Below are positions 9,208-18,035 of a stretch of DNA of 64,000 nucleotides, piece after piece. Under the pieces are notes generated by a model. It ran no database searches, was not told where the DNA came from, and saw only the letters and a program-made list of their open reading frames with translations. The first letter of the stretch is position 1. The number at the start of each line of letters is the position of its first letter. Source of the DNA: Palsa-504 sp963795795 (lineage in GTDB: Bacteria > Actinomycetota > Actinomycetes > Streptosporangiales > Streptosporangiaceae); NCBI GenBank assembly GCA_963795795.1, contig CAWCJS010000016.1, positions 186,001 through 250,000 of the forward strand, read 5' to 3'. The position numbers and the translations under genes are program-made.

Positions 9208-9621
9208 TCAGCTTGGCTGGATGCGTCGCCCGCTGATCCGGGTCGGCGTGATACGGATGTACACGTCGCGGGCACCAGCCGCCCACGGCTCAAGGTGCGT
9301 CCGGTTCTGCAGCTGTTCGATCTCGCGCTCCCCGGTGACCTTGTGTGCCCGGCCCTGCACCAGGACGCTCCAGCCCTCACGGAGCGCCTCGTGGAGGCAG
9401 TCGGCTTCGAAGCTGACCTGGCCGCTGGCGTACAGGGCTAGGAGCGTGTCCGGCGCGGTGCGGAAGATGATGGTCTTTGCGGTTACGGCGAAGTTGACCG
9501 GCAGCATCATCATCCCGTCGGCGGCAGTAAATCCGACCCGGCCAATTCCGCCTGGTTCCAGCAGGTCGAAACACTCAGCTGGGCTAAGCATCCGCAGGGC
9601 ATGCCCGTTCCCGGTGGTCAT
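9208..9621 (-). CDS. Pyridoxamine 5'-phosphate oxidase-fold flavin protein 1
   Basis: A 137-residue split-barrel protein of the PPOX/flavin-binding superfamily. The EPGGIGRVGFTAADG start and the LPVNFAV strand are characteristic. Many actinobacterial members bind F420, FMN or haem and belong to redox-stress regulons. It is about 40% similar by eye to the next gene, so the two look like a tandem duplication. A DosR-like site lies about 90 bases upstream. Exact cofactor and reaction are unknown. Confidence 0.85.
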   Translation of the reverse strand: MTTGNGHALRMLSPAECFDLLEPGGIGRVGFTAADGMMMLPVNFAVTAKTIIFRTAPDTLLALYASGQVSFEADCLHEALREGWSVLVQGRAHKVTGEREIEQLQNRTHLEPWAAGARDVYIRITPTRISGRRIQPS

Positions 9622-9690
9622 GGACGTTCACCTCCGCCATCGACGTCTTATCGTTCGCCCAGCCTTCCCTCGCGCGCCACCGGGCGCTGC

Positions 9691-9725
9691 GGCCCGACGT
9701 CCCGCGCGGACGGGACGTTCGGCCC
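9691..9725. promoter_or_regulatory. Paired DosR/DevR-like sites upstream of PPOX protein 1
   Basis: GGGACGTTCGGCCC at 9712-9725 and an opposed GGCCCGACGTCCC at 9691-9703 resemble the mycobacterial DosR box GGGACTTTAGTCCC. They lie 70-105 bases upstream of the PPOX start at 9621. Assignment is by similarity to the other sites in 9-17 kb. Confidence 0.45.
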
Positions 9726-9730
9726 CAAGG

Positions 9731-10153
9731 CTAGGCGGGCTTGATGCGGCGGCCGGTGACGCGCTTCGGGACGATCCGCAGGAAGAGTTCCCGCTCCCCG
9801 GCGGGCCACGGCTCGACTCCGGCCTGTTCGGCGGCCCGGCGCTCGGCTTCGGCTTCCACGTGGTGCGCGGGTCCTTGGATCAGCACGCTCCAGCCCTGGC
9901 GTCCGGGGACGTCAATCTCGTCGATCTCGAACGCCACCGTGTAGTCCCCGCCCGCGATCCCGGTCTGCAGGTCCTCGTCGAGCGCGCTGTGCCGGGTGGT
10001 CCGGAACACGATCGCCCCGTCGTGCCACTTGTAGTTCACCGGCAGCACGGCCGGACCGAACCGGCTGGCGTAGGCAATGCGGCCGATCCCGCCCGGCGCT
10101 ATCAGCAGCAGGCTCTCGGCCTCGTCGAGCTCCTCGATGACGCGATCAGCCAT
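9731..10153 (-). CDS. Pyridoxamine 5'-phosphate oxidase-fold flavin protein 2
   Basis: A 140-residue paralogue of the preceding gene with the same split-barrel landmarks: APGGIGRIAYASRFGPAVLP near residue 20 and VTGRRIKPA at the end (the neighbour ends ISGRRIQPS). Same strand, 109 bases upstream. Start ATG at 10153. It is divergent from the alcohol dehydrogenase gene and shares a 157-base intergenic region with two DosR-like sites. Probable role in redox or flavin-dependent stress response; substrate unknown. Confidence 0.86.
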   Translation of the reverse strand: MADRVIEELDEAESLLLIAPGGIGRIAYASRFGPAVLPVNYKWHDGAIVFRTTRHSALDEDLQTGIAGGDYTVAFEIDEIDVPGRQGWSVLIQGPAHHVEAEAERRAAEQAGVEPWPAGERELFLRIVPKRVTGRRIKPA

Positions 10154-10210
10154 GCCTGATCCTTCCCGGGTGCGGCTCTCAGTCAGACCCTAGCGCTAGG
10201 CGCCGCGGTG

Positions 10211-10248
10211 GTGACCTTCAACCCGGCCGGAAATGGACTTTCGGCCCT
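10211..10248. promoter_or_regulatory. Two tandem DosR/DevR-like sites in divergent promoter
   Basis: GTGACCTTCAACCC (10211-10224) and TGGACTTTCGGCCCT (10234-10248) are spaced 23 bases apart. The second matches the mycobacterial DosR consensus core at 12 of 15 positions. Tandem boxes of this spacing are usual in DosR promoters. They sit between PPOX protein 2 and the alcohol dehydrogenase. Confidence 0.5.
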
Positions 10249-10310
10249 GCCGTAGGCCCGGCCTGATGACGAGGCTGGTACTGGAAGTACATAAGCTTTA
10301 GGAGGCAGTC

Positions 10311-11351
10311 ATGCGAGCCGTCGTCTACCACGGTCCTGGGCGGAAGGCCTGGGAAGAGGTACCGGACCCGGAGATCCTCGACGAGGGCGACATCATCGTC
10401 AGGGTCGATGCGGTCACGATCTGCGGTACCGACCTGCACATCCTCAAGGGCGATGTGCCCGAGGTGCACCAGGGCCGGATCCTGGGCCATGAAGCGGTCG
10501 GGACGGTCTGGGACGCCGGCGAGGGCGTGCACACGGTGGCGCCGGGCGACCGGGTGCTGGTCTCCTGCATCAGCGCGTGCGGGACCTGCCGGTTCTGCCG
10601 GGAAGGCCGCTACGGGCAGTGCCTGTGCGGCGGAGGCTGGGTCCTCGGCCACAAGATCGACGGTACCCAGGCCGAGTTCGTCCGCGTGCCGTTCGCCGAC
10701 ATGTCGACCTACCAGGTTCCCCGCGGCGCCAGCGACGAGGAGATCCTCATGCTGGCGGACATCCTGCCGACCGGCTACGAGGTCGGCGTCCTCGCGGGCG
10801 GCGTGCGACCGGGCGATGTCGTCGCCGTTGTCGGAGCTGGCCCGGTCGGCCTGGCCGCGATTGCTGGCGCGCAGCTGTATAGCCCCGGCCACGTCGTGGC
10901 TATCGACCTTTCCGATGCCCGGCTGGAGGCGGCCAAGCACTTCGGCGCCGACGTGACCGTGAACAATTCCCGCGAGGATCCGCTCAGCGTCATCAGGGAC
11001 CTGACCGGGCGCCTGGGCGCGGACGTGTCCATCGAGGCGGTCGGCACGCCCGCCACGTTCGAGCTGGCCGTCCAGCTGGCCCGGCCCTGCGGCCGGATCG
11101 CGAACATTGGCGTGCACGGCAAGTCCGCCTCGCTTCACCTGGAAGAGCTGTGGAGCAAGGACATCACGATCACGACCGGCCTGGTCGACACCTCGTCCAC
11201 CCCGGCCCTAATGCGCCTGGTCACCAGCGGCCAGATCGACGCCAAGCGTTTCATCACCCACCACTTCGGCCTGGACGAGTTCGACGAGGCGTACGACGTC
11301 TTCACCCGCGCGGCGGACACCAGCGCGCTCAAGGTCGTCCTGTCCCGCTGA
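10311..11351 (+). CDS. Zinc-dependent alcohol dehydrogenase
   Basis: A 346-residue medium-chain dehydrogenase. Catalytic zinc ligands are C38 (in TICGTDLH) and H60-E61 (in GHEAVG); the structural zinc loop is CGTCRFCREGRYGQC. The NAD(P) fold is VAVVGAGPVGLAAIAGAQL. A TTTAGGAGG ribosome site gives a secure ATG. Relatives oxidise alcohols or threonine with NAD; under low oxygen they can run as aldehyde reductases to recycle NADH. The upstream DosR-like pair suggests hypoxic induction. Confidence 0.9.
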   Translation: MRAVVYHGPGRKAWEEVPDPEILDEGDIIVRVDAVTICGTDLHILKGDVPEVHQGRILGHEAVGTVWDAGEGVHTVAPGDRVLVSCISACGTCRFCREGRYGQCLCGGGWVLGHKIDGTQAEFVRVPFADMSTYQVPRGASDEEILMLADILPTGYEVGVLAGGVRPGDVVAVVGAGPVGLAAIAGAQLYSPGHVVAIDLSDARLEAAKHFGADVTVNNSREDPLSVIRDLTGRLGADVSIEAVGTPATFELAVQLARPCGRIANIGVHGKSASLHLEELWSKDITITTGLVDTSSTPALMRLVTSGQIDAKRFITHHFGLDEFDEAYDVFTRAADTSALKVVLSR

Positions 11352-11378
11352 GGGCGGCCGGGAGGGAACAAGAAGGGA

Positions 11379-12068
11379 ATGAGAACGATGAAGACCACCG
11401 TCAAGGACCTCATGTCCACCCAGATCGTGGCGGTCAGGCGCAACGCGACCTTCAAGGAGATGGCGGCCACGCTGCGGCAGTACCGGGTCAGCGGCTTTCC
11501 CGTCATCGACGACGAGGGGAAGGTGATCGGCGTGGTCTCCGAGGCCGACCTGCTGGCCAAGGAGGCGCTGGCGGACGGGCAGCCCGGGATTCCGGGCCGG
11601 ATCGCCAGCGTGGTCCACCACAAGGAGGTCAAGAAGGCGGGCGGCGTCACCGCGGGCGACCTGATGACCCACCCGGCGGTGACCGTCAGGCCCGGCGACT
11701 CGGCCGCGCACGCCGCCAAGTTGATGTACTCCCTGCAGGTCAAGCGGCTCCCGGTGGTCGACGCGGGCGGCTGCCTGGTCGGCATCGTCAGCCGGGCCGA
11801 CGTGCTCTCGGTCTTCGACCGCCCTGACCAGGAAATCCTCGCCGAGATCACCGACGAGGTCATTCTGCACGGGTTCCTCATCGACCCGGCCCTGTTCATG
11901 GTGACGGTCAGGGACGGCGTGGTGACCCTAAACGGCAACCCGGAAACCGCCGACCTCGGCCACCAGGTCGTGGACGCGATCCGGCAGGTCCAGGGCGTGG
12001 TGGCGGTACGCGACCAGCTCGCCTACCCGCCCGCGGAGCACGTCATCCCGCCGGGGCTGTACTTCTAG
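11379..12068 (+). CDS. CBS-domain and BON-domain protein
   Basis: A 229-residue cytoplasmic protein with two CBS motifs (TTVKDLMSTQIVAV near the start, VTAGDLMTHPAVTVRPGD near residue 90) and a C-terminal BON domain from about residue 165 (FMVTVRDGVVTLNG). CBS pairs sense adenylates. CBS proteins such as mycobacterial Hrp1 belong to hypoxia regulons. It follows the dehydrogenase by 27 bases and is probably co-transcribed. An ATG at 11388 is an alternative start. Confidence 0.87.
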   Translation: MRTMKTTVKDLMSTQIVAVRRNATFKEMAATLRQYRVSGFPVIDDEGKVIGVVSEADLLAKEALADGQPGIPGRIASVVHHKEVKKAGGVTAGDLMTHPAVTVRPGDSAAHAAKLMYSLQVKRLPVVDAGGCLVGIVSRADVLSVFDRPDQEILAEITDEVILHGFLIDPALFMVTVRDGVVTLNGNPETADLGHQVVDAIRQVQGVVAVRDQLAYPPAEHVIPPGLYF

Positions 12069-12172
12069 GCGGGCGGGCATGGGCACCGCGTCGGCCGCTG
12101 ACCACGCGTACGCGCTGCTGGCCGACGGCAGCACGGTCGAGATCCGCCCGGCCGGCCCTGCTCGACTTCGAC

Positions 12173-14779
12173 GTGGTCAAGGCCATGCACGAGGCGATGT
12201 CCCCGGACAACCTCTACCTGCGGTTCTTCAACTTCAGCCGGCTGGCGGGCGAGACCGAGGCGCGCCGGATCTGCCGGGAGCCCCGGCCCGGCCACGCGGC
12301 GCTGCTGGCTTTGTCGGCCGGCGAGGTGGTGGGCTGCGCCAGCTACGACGCGTCCGGCGAACCCGGGCACCCCGACGATCCCGGGCCCGTGGCCGAGGTC
12401 GCGTTCGCGGTGGCCGACCGCATGCACCACCGCGGCATCGCCACGCTGATGCTGGAGCACCTGGTCTCGTACGCGCGCAGCCACCAGATCACCGTGTTCA
12501 CCGCGCAGACCCTGGCCGAGAACACCCCGATGCTCAGGGTGTTCGCCGACGCCGGCCTGCCGGTGCAACGTCACTACGAGGACGGCGTCATGGAGCTGAC
12601 CATTCCCCTGCCCAGCGAGGTCGGCGGCACCGCCCTGGACAGCTACCTGGACGCGGTGGCCGAGCGGGAACGCCGCGCGGAGGTCGCCAGCCTGCGGCAC
12701 ATACTGGCGCCCGAGTCAGTGGTGGTGATCGGCGCGGGCCGCCGGCGGGGCACGGTGGGCCGGTCGATCCTGGACAACATCCGCACCGGCGGGTACGCCG
12801 GCCGGCTTTACGTGGTCAACCCGCGCGCCCGGCAGATCAGCGGCGAGCACTGCCTGGCCTCGGTGCTGGACCTGCCCGAGCCGGCCGACCTGGCCGTGAT
12901 CGCGGTCCCGGCCGCGGCGGTCCTGGACGTGGCGCAGCAGTGCGGCCGGCGCGGCGTGCGGTCCCTGGTGGTGATCACGTCCGGGCTGGACACCGCGGCC
13001 TGCGCCGACCTGCTGGCGGTGTGCCGTCGGCACGGCATGCGGCTGGTCGGCCCGAACTGCTTCGGCGTGGCCGTGCCCGCGATCGGCCTGGACGCCACGT
13101 TCGCCGCCCGGCACCCGCAGCCCGGCGCGGCCGGCCTGGTCATGCAGTCCGGCGGCCTGGGCGTCGCCCTGGTCGATCAGCTGTCCCGGCTCGGCGTCGG
13201 GATCTCCTCGTTCGCGTCGGTGGGCAGCAAGCTCGACGTCTCGAGCAACGACATGCTGATGTGGTGGGAGAACGACGGCGTGACCAAGCTCGCCGTGCTG
13301 TACATCGAGTCGTTCGGCAACCCGCGCAAGTTCGCCAGGACCGCCCGCCGCGTGGGCGCCAGCATGCCCGTCCTGGCCGTGGAGGCGGGGCGTTCCGCGC
13401 CGCGCCAGAAGGCGGCGGCCTCGCGCACCGCGGCGGTGGCCACGCCGCTGGTCAGCCGGGAAGCCCTGTACGAGCAGGCGGGCATCATCACCACCCCCGG
13501 TTTCGGGGCACTGGTCGAGACCGCCGCGCTGCTCGCCAGCCAGCCGGTGCCAGCGGGCCGCACGGTCGCCATCGTGTCCAACGTGGACAGCGCCGGGATG
13601 CTCGCCGCGGACGCCTGCGCCGACCTCGGCCTGACCGTCCACCGCCCGCACGGCCTGACCATCCGGCGGCTCCGCGCGCTCGTGCCGGACACCGGCGAGG
13701 TCGGCGGCCCGGTCGACACCACGGCCGCGATCTCGACCGGGAACTTCCGGCAGTGCCTCGAGCTGGTCGCGGCGGACGACGAGGTCGACGCGCTGATCGC
13801 GCTGGTGCTGCCGACCGCTGCCACCGGCGACCTGGTCGCGGCCATCCAGGAGGCGGACGTCCGCGTCCCGCTGACCGCCGTCGTCCTCGACCAGCCGGAG
13901 TCCGTGCGGATGCTCCCGCGCACTGACGGGGACGGCCAGATCCCCGCCTACGGGTACCCGGAGGCGGCGGCCGCCGCCATGGCCCTCGCCGCCAGGTACG
14001 GGGCCTGGCGCGCCGAGCCACGCGGCCATGTACCTGACCTGCCCGACGTCAGGACCGAGGACGCCCGCGCGCTGCTGCACGGGTTCTTCCACGCCACGCT
14101 CGGCGGCGGCTGGCTTCCCCCGGACCAGACCGCCGAATTGCTGCGCTGCTACGGCATCCCGCTGGCCGAGCTCATCGCGGTCGGCAGCGAAGACGAGGCG
14201 GTCCGCGCGTTCGAGGCCGTGGCCGGCCCGGTGGTCCTCAAGGCGGACGTGCCCGGGCTCATGCACAAGTCCGATGCGGGTGCGGTCGAGCTCGACCTGC
14301 GCACCGAGGCGGACGTGCGGAGCGCCTACGGCAGGCTGGCGGGCCGGTTCGGCGAGCGGCAACGCCAGGTCCTGGTCCAGCCGATGATCTCGGGCGGCAC
14401 CGAGATGATCGTCGGGGTGTCCGACGACCACGTGTTCGGCCCGCTGGTGGTCCTCGGCCTCGGCGCAGTGCCTACCGAGGTCGGCGGCGACCACGCGGCC
14501 CGGCTCACGCCGCTGACCGACACGGACGCGGACCGGCTCATCGGCTCGATCCGCTCCGCGCCGCTGCTGCGCGGCCACCGCGGCAGCCCCCCAGCCGACC
14601 TCGACGCCCTGCGCGACCTGCTGCTACGCGTGTCGCGGCTAGCCGACGACCTGCCCGAGGTCACCGAGGTCGACCTCAACCCGGTCATCGCCAGGCCGGA
14701 TGGAGTGTTCGTCGTGGACGCGCGCGTCAGGGCCGCCCCTTACCAGGCGCAGGACCCGTTCCTGCGCAAGTTGCGCTGA
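12173..14779 (+). CDS. GNAT acetyltransferase fused to NDP-forming acyl-CoA ligase-like domains (5' frame break)
   Basis: An 868-residue open frame with an N-terminal GNAT domain to about residue 150, then a CoA-binding domain (SVVVIGAGRRRGTVGRSIL), a succinyl-CoA-ligase-like domain and an ATP-grasp domain (GPVVLKADVPGLMHKSDAG) at the C-terminus. This is the reverse order of E. coli PatZ. Such proteins are protein lysine acetyltransferases or acyl-CoA ligases. The natural start is almost certainly ATG 12079: MGTASAADHAYALLADGS followed by VEIRPAGPA is GNAT-like but lies in another frame, and removing one base near 12161 joins the two. As sequenced, translation would have to begin at GTG 12173, losing the first GNAT strand. 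Confidence 0.85.
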   Translation: MVKAMHEAMSPDNLYLRFFNFSRLAGETEARRICREPRPGHAALLALSAGEVVGCASYDASGEPGHPDDPGPVAEVAFAVADRMHHRGIATLMLEHLVSYARSHQITVFTAQTLAENTPMLRVFADAGLPVQRHYEDGVMELTIPLPSEVGGTALDSYLDAVAERERRAEVASLRHILAPESVVVIGAGRRRGTVGRSILDNIRTGGYAGRLYVVNPRARQISGEHCLASVLDLPEPADLAVIAVPAAAVLDVAQQCGRRGVRSLVVITSGLDTAACADLLAVCRRHGMRLVGPNCFGVAVPAIGLDATFAARHPQPGAAGLVMQSGGLGVALVDQLSRLGVGISSFASVGSKLDVSSNDMLMWWENDGVTKLAVLYIESFGNPRKFARTARRVGASMPVLAVEAGRSAPRQKAAASRTAAVATPLVSREALYEQAGIITTPGFGALVETAALLASQPVPAGRTVAIVSNVDSAGMLAADACADLGLTVHRPHGLTIRRLRALVPDTGEVGGPVDTTAAISTGNFRQCLELVAADDEVDALIALVLPTAATGDLVAAIQEADVRVPLTAVVLDQPESVRMLPRTDGDGQIPAYGYPEAAAAAMALAARYGAWRAEPRGHVPDLPDVRTEDARALLHGFFHATLGGGWLPPDQTAELLRCYGIPLAELIAVGSEDEAVRAFEAVAGPVVLKADVPGLMHKSDAGAVELDLRTEADVRSAYGRLAGRFGERQRQVLVQPMISGGTEMIVGVSDDHVFGPLVVLGLGAVPTEVGGDHAARLTPLTDTDADRLIGSIRSAPLLRGHRGSPPADLDALRDLLLRVSRLADDLPEVTEVDLNPVIARPDGVFVVDARVRAAPYQAQDPFLRKLR

Positions 14780-14793
14780 CCTGTCCCGCCGTA

Positions 14794-14822
14794 CCGGATG
14801 CGTGCACCACGGTTCGTTCAGG
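14794..14822 (-). repeat. Dispersed repeat, copy 2 (inverted, diverged)
   Basis: Read on the reverse strand it gives CCTGAACGAACCGTGG and ends in CCGG, matching the 4417 and 44428 copies at most core positions. It lies just after the acyl-CoA ligase-like gene stop. Confidence 0.35.
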
Positions 14823-14840
14823 AACACCGGTCCTAGGGAC

Positions 14841-14854
14841 GGGACCTTGGTCCC
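14841..14854. promoter_or_regulatory. DosR/DevR-like palindrome GGGACCTTGGTCCC
   Basis: Perfect 6-bp arms around TT, 114 bases upstream of the cytochrome b start. The 14-mer ACGGGACCTTGGTC that spans it recurs exactly at 16920, upstream of the nitroreductase gene. Confidence 0.5.
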
Positions 14855-14967
14855 GCGATCCCATGACCCACATCACTTCAAGTGGCTTCGCCTGGAGACC
14901 AGGATCAGAACATTAGCTATCCGCCGCGCGGCCTGGGCCGAGCGGTCTGACCCCACCGGAGGCCCCG

Positions 14968-16812
14968 TTGACCACCACCGTCTTGGCGGGACACGCTCCC
15001 CAGGCCATCGACCTGAACTCGCCCGGCTCCTACCTGCACTGGAACGTCTTCACGATCTCGGTGGCGAACCTCGTGCTGATCGCTGTCATGGTCGTCATCT
15101 TCGGCGCCGCGCTCCTGATTCCCTTCCCCGGCCGACGTCGCCACCAGGGTGACGATGCGCAGGATGTGACCCCGCCGGAGGCGCCTGCCGACCCGTACCC
15201 GGCGGCGCCGGGGGATGAGCGGATGTGGACGGCGCGGGTGCGCCGCGGCGTGATGGGCGCGCTGCCGCCGAACAAGGTGCTGCCGGACCGCCAGCCCGCC
15301 TACGTGTCGTCCTGGGTGTACGTGTTCGGCGTCGCGTCGCTGGCCGCCTTCGGCATGGCGATCGTGAGCGGGTTCACCATCGCGCTGGGCGGGACCGACT
15401 GGTGGCACACCAACCCGGTCGGGCACTTCTTCAACAGCCTGCACCTGTGGAGCGTCGAGCTGTTCATGGCGCTGCTGGTCATCCACCTGTGGGGCAAGTT
15501 CTGGATGGCCGCCTGGCGCGGCCGGCGGACCCTGACCTGGATCACCGGCGTGGTCGCGTTCCTGGCCTCGATCATCGAGTGCTTCACCGGGTACCTGTCC
15601 CAGCAGAACTTCGATTCCCAGTGGATCGCCACCAACGGCAAGGACGCGTTCAACGGGGTCGGGGTCGGCGCGTTCTTCAACTTGATGAACTTCGGCCAGA
15701 TGCTGCTGTGGCACGTGGTGCTCGTCCCGATCATCCTGGTCGCGATCGTGGGCGCGCACGTCCTGCTGGTCCGCGTCCGCGGCGTCAGCCACCCGCTGCC
15801 GGCCAAGACGCCGCGCGGGCGCCTCGCGCTCAGTGCTCTCCGCAGGGCCGACCGGGCGCCGTGGCGCGGCCCGACCCGGCGCTACGACATCCTGAAGGAA
15901 GGCAGCATCGCCGCGCTGGTCATCTTGGTCCTCACCGTCGCCCTGGCCGCGCTGCTGTCCTCGCCGGACGTCCCGCCGGTCACCGTGGCCAGCTGGGCCA
16001 AGGCGGCTCCGGCCGACTTCCTCGGCACCGCCGCCAGCGAGCTGACCGGCAACACCCTGACCGGCGGTTACGGCCCGCCGTACAACACCAACGGCAGCCC
16101 GCAGAAGATCCTGTTCGCCCCGGCGGGCTGGTTCGGCGTGACCATGCCCATCGACACGGCGCAGGCCTTCGTGGTCAAGCCGCTGGCCGCCGTGGCCCCC
16201 GGCAACCCGGCCCTGGCCGCGGCCCTGGCCACCTACAACGCCGCGTCCGCGACCCAGCAGAACACCTGGGCGACCAACTACGGCACCGCCCTGGCCAAGG
16301 TGACGTTCAGCAACGGCGTCCCGGTCGTCCCGCCGGCCAGCGACGGCCCGGTCCCGGTCATGCTCGCCAGCGAGCTGGCCCTGGCCCGCAGCGGCGCGAT
16401 CGACGCGGACCTGATCGCCCAGCAGGCGTTCTACGGCACCAACTACACGCTGCCGCTGATGTTCCTCAACGACGGCATGTACTACGCCGGCCTGGCCCAG
16501 AGCATGAACCTGACCGGCAGCCAGTGGGGCATCATGAACGAGACCGGCAGCTACCCCGGCCAGCCCTGGCTGTGGCTGTACCAGCTCTGGTACCAGCTGC
16601 CCGGCTTCCGGACCTCCGCCAACGCCGACCTGATCGCCATCTACCTCACCGGCGCGGCCACCATCCTGCTGCTGTGCATCCCGTTCATCCCGGGCCTGCG
16701 CGACATCCCCCGGTGGATCCCCGTGCACCGGCTCATCTGGCGAGACTGGAACCGGCAGGCCGCGAGCGGGACCGCCAGCCAGCCGGAGTCCGAACCCGCC
16801 GGGCAGAAGTAG
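14968..16812 (+). CDS. Orphan cytochrome b (bc-complex b-type, N-terminal haem domain) membrane protein
   Basis: A 614-residue membrane protein with a TTG start after ACCGGAGG. The helices at about residues 155-260 carry two histidine pairs (HLWSVELFMALLVIH and HVVLVPIILVAIVGAH), the two b-haem ligand sets of cytochrome bc complexes. One helix (about 22-48) precedes them. The C-terminal half has a long, probably extracytoplasmic region (about 340-545) and a last helix near 555-575. The PEWY quinol-site motif is absent; QPWLWLYQLWYQ occupies a comparable place. No Rieske or cytochrome c gene is adjacent. It may transfer electrons between quinol and an unknown partner. Confidence 0.85.
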   Translation: MTTTVLAGHAPQAIDLNSPGSYLHWNVFTISVANLVLIAVMVVIFGAALLIPFPGRRRHQGDDAQDVTPPEAPADPYPAAPGDERMWTARVRRGVMGALPPNKVLPDRQPAYVSSWVYVFGVASLAAFGMAIVSGFTIALGGTDWWHTNPVGHFFNSLHLWSVELFMALLVIHLWGKFWMAAWRGRRTLTWITGVVAFLASIIECFTGYLSQQNFDSQWIATNGKDAFNGVGVGAFFNLMNFGQMLLWHVVLVPIILVAIVGAHVLLVRVRGVSHPLPAKTPRGRLALSALRRADRAPWRGPTRRYDILKEGSIAALVILVLTVALAALLSSPDVPPVTVASWAKAAPADFLGTAASELTGNTLTGGYGPPYNTNGSPQKILFAPAGWFGVTMPIDTAQAFVVKPLAAVAPGNPALAAALATYNAASATQQNTWATNYGTALAKVTFSNGVPVVPPASDGPVPVMLASELALARSGAIDADLIAQQAFYGTNYTLPLMFLNDGMYYAGLAQSMNLTGSQWGIMNETGSYPGQPWLWLYQLWYQLPGFRTSANADLIAIYLTGAATILLLCIPFIPGLRDIPRWIPVHRLIWRDWNRQAASGTASQPESEPAGQK

Positions 16813-16921
16813 CGCCACCCCGGTCGTCCGGCCGCCCGCCGGTCACCGATGAGGCCCGGGTGTACGCGGAGCAGCGATGCTCCCGGACCCCGGGCCTCAC
16901 GCCGTCAAACCTGGCTACCAC

Positions 16922-16935
16922 GGGACCTTGGTCAC
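16922..16935. promoter_or_regulatory. DosR/DevR-like site upstream of nitroreductase
   Basis: GGGACCTTGGTCAC, 82 bases upstream of the preferred nitroreductase start. It shares a 14-base exact match with the site before the cytochrome b gene. Confidence 0.45.
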
Positions 16936-17016
16936 CATATCGGCGTGCCCAAAGGCCCTGGGATGTCGCGCTTGGCCAGAGAGATCCTGATCACTCACGT
17001 AGGGCAGGTGGCCAGC

Positions 17017-18021
17017 ATGAACGAGGAGACCATCCGGGAGGCGACGCCGATCCTGGCTGATCACGCCGACTATCTGATCGCGACCGCGGCCCGCGCGCCG
17101 TCGGTGCACAACACCCAGCCGTGGCGGTTCCGGGTCGACCGGTCCGCGATCGGGCTGTACTGCGACCAGCGCCGCAAGCTTCAGGTCGACCCGATCGGCC
17201 GGGAGATGCTCATCAGCTGCGGCGCCGCCCTGTTCGGGCTGCGGCTCGCGGTGCGCTCACTCGGCTACCTGCCCGTCGTCGAGCTGCTCCCCGACCCGGC
17301 CCGGCTGCGGTTGCTGGCCCGGGTGAGCCTGGGTGCGGCGGAGCCGATGACCGTCATGGAGCGCGAGATGCTCAAGGCGATGCCGCACCGGCATACGCAC
17401 CGCGGCGCCTTCGACGTCGGCCCGCTGCCCGCCGGTCTCCTGGCCGGACTCCAGCACGACGCGCTGGCCGAGGGAGCAATCCTCGATCTGGTTGACCAGG
17501 GGATCGCGTACCAGCGGCTCGCCGACATCGTCGGCACAGCCGCCCGTCGGCTGGACCTTGACCTGCAGGCCCGGGCCGAGGTGCGGCGATGGGGCCGGGA
17601 GGCGGCCAGTCCGGCCCGCGACGGCGTCCCGGCGCACGCCTTCCCCGCGACGGCGGACTGGCGGTCTCGCCGCCGGCCCGGGCGGCTACGCCAGCGCGAC
17701 TTCGACCTCGGCCGTGGCCTGGGACTGCTGTCCGCCGCCGGCCCGGGCCCTGCCGTCACCGCCGTGCTCCTCACCCCGGATGATAGCCGCGCCGACTGGC
17801 TGCGCGCCGGCCAGGCGCTGTACCGGCTGCTGCTGCACGCCGCGAGCCGGTGGGTGTTCGCGAGCCTGTACACCCAGCCGCTCGAGGCCGCCCCCATCCG
17901 CGCGCTCATCCGCGATCGCCTCTCGCTGCCAGGGGCCCCTCAGATGCTGCTGCAGCTGGGCGTCGCCCATACCACTCACGCCACCGCCCGCCGCCCGCCC
18001 GGTGAACTGATCGAGCCATGA
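17017..18021 (+). CDS. Acg-family FMN-binding nitroreductase-like protein
   Basis: About 334 residues from ATG 17017 (the frame is open from 16849, but residues before MNEETIREATPIL are not protein-like). Family landmarks are AARAPSVHNTQPWRFRV near residue 30 and ALYRLLLHAASRWVFASLYTQP near residue 270. Mycobacterial Acg (Rv2032) and Rv3131 are of this class; they sequester or use FMN and are strongly induced by hypoxia through DosR. The upstream GGGACC-type site agrees with that. Confidence 0.87.
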   Translation: MNEETIREATPILADHADYLIATAARAPSVHNTQPWRFRVDRSAIGLYCDQRRKLQVDPIGREMLISCGAALFGLRLAVRSLGYLPVVELLPDPARLRLLARVSLGAAEPMTVMEREMLKAMPHRHTHRGAFDVGPLPAGLLAGLQHDALAEGAILDLVDQGIAYQRLADIVGTAARRLDLDLQARAEVRRWGREAASPARDGVPAHAFPATADWRSRRRPGRLRQRDFDLGRGLGLLSAAGPGPAVTAVLLTPDDSRADWLRAGQALYRLLLHAASRWVFASLYTQPLEAAPIRALIRDRLSLPGAPQMLLQLGVAHTTHATARRPPGELIEP

Positions 18022-18035
18022 CACCGCCACAACGG

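Noticed and set aside
14917..16818. 633-residue reverse-strand frame opposite cytochrome b
   Set aside because: Low-complexity Asp/Arg/Gly/His sequence mirrors the third-position GC bias of the cytochrome b gene; no motif of any family.
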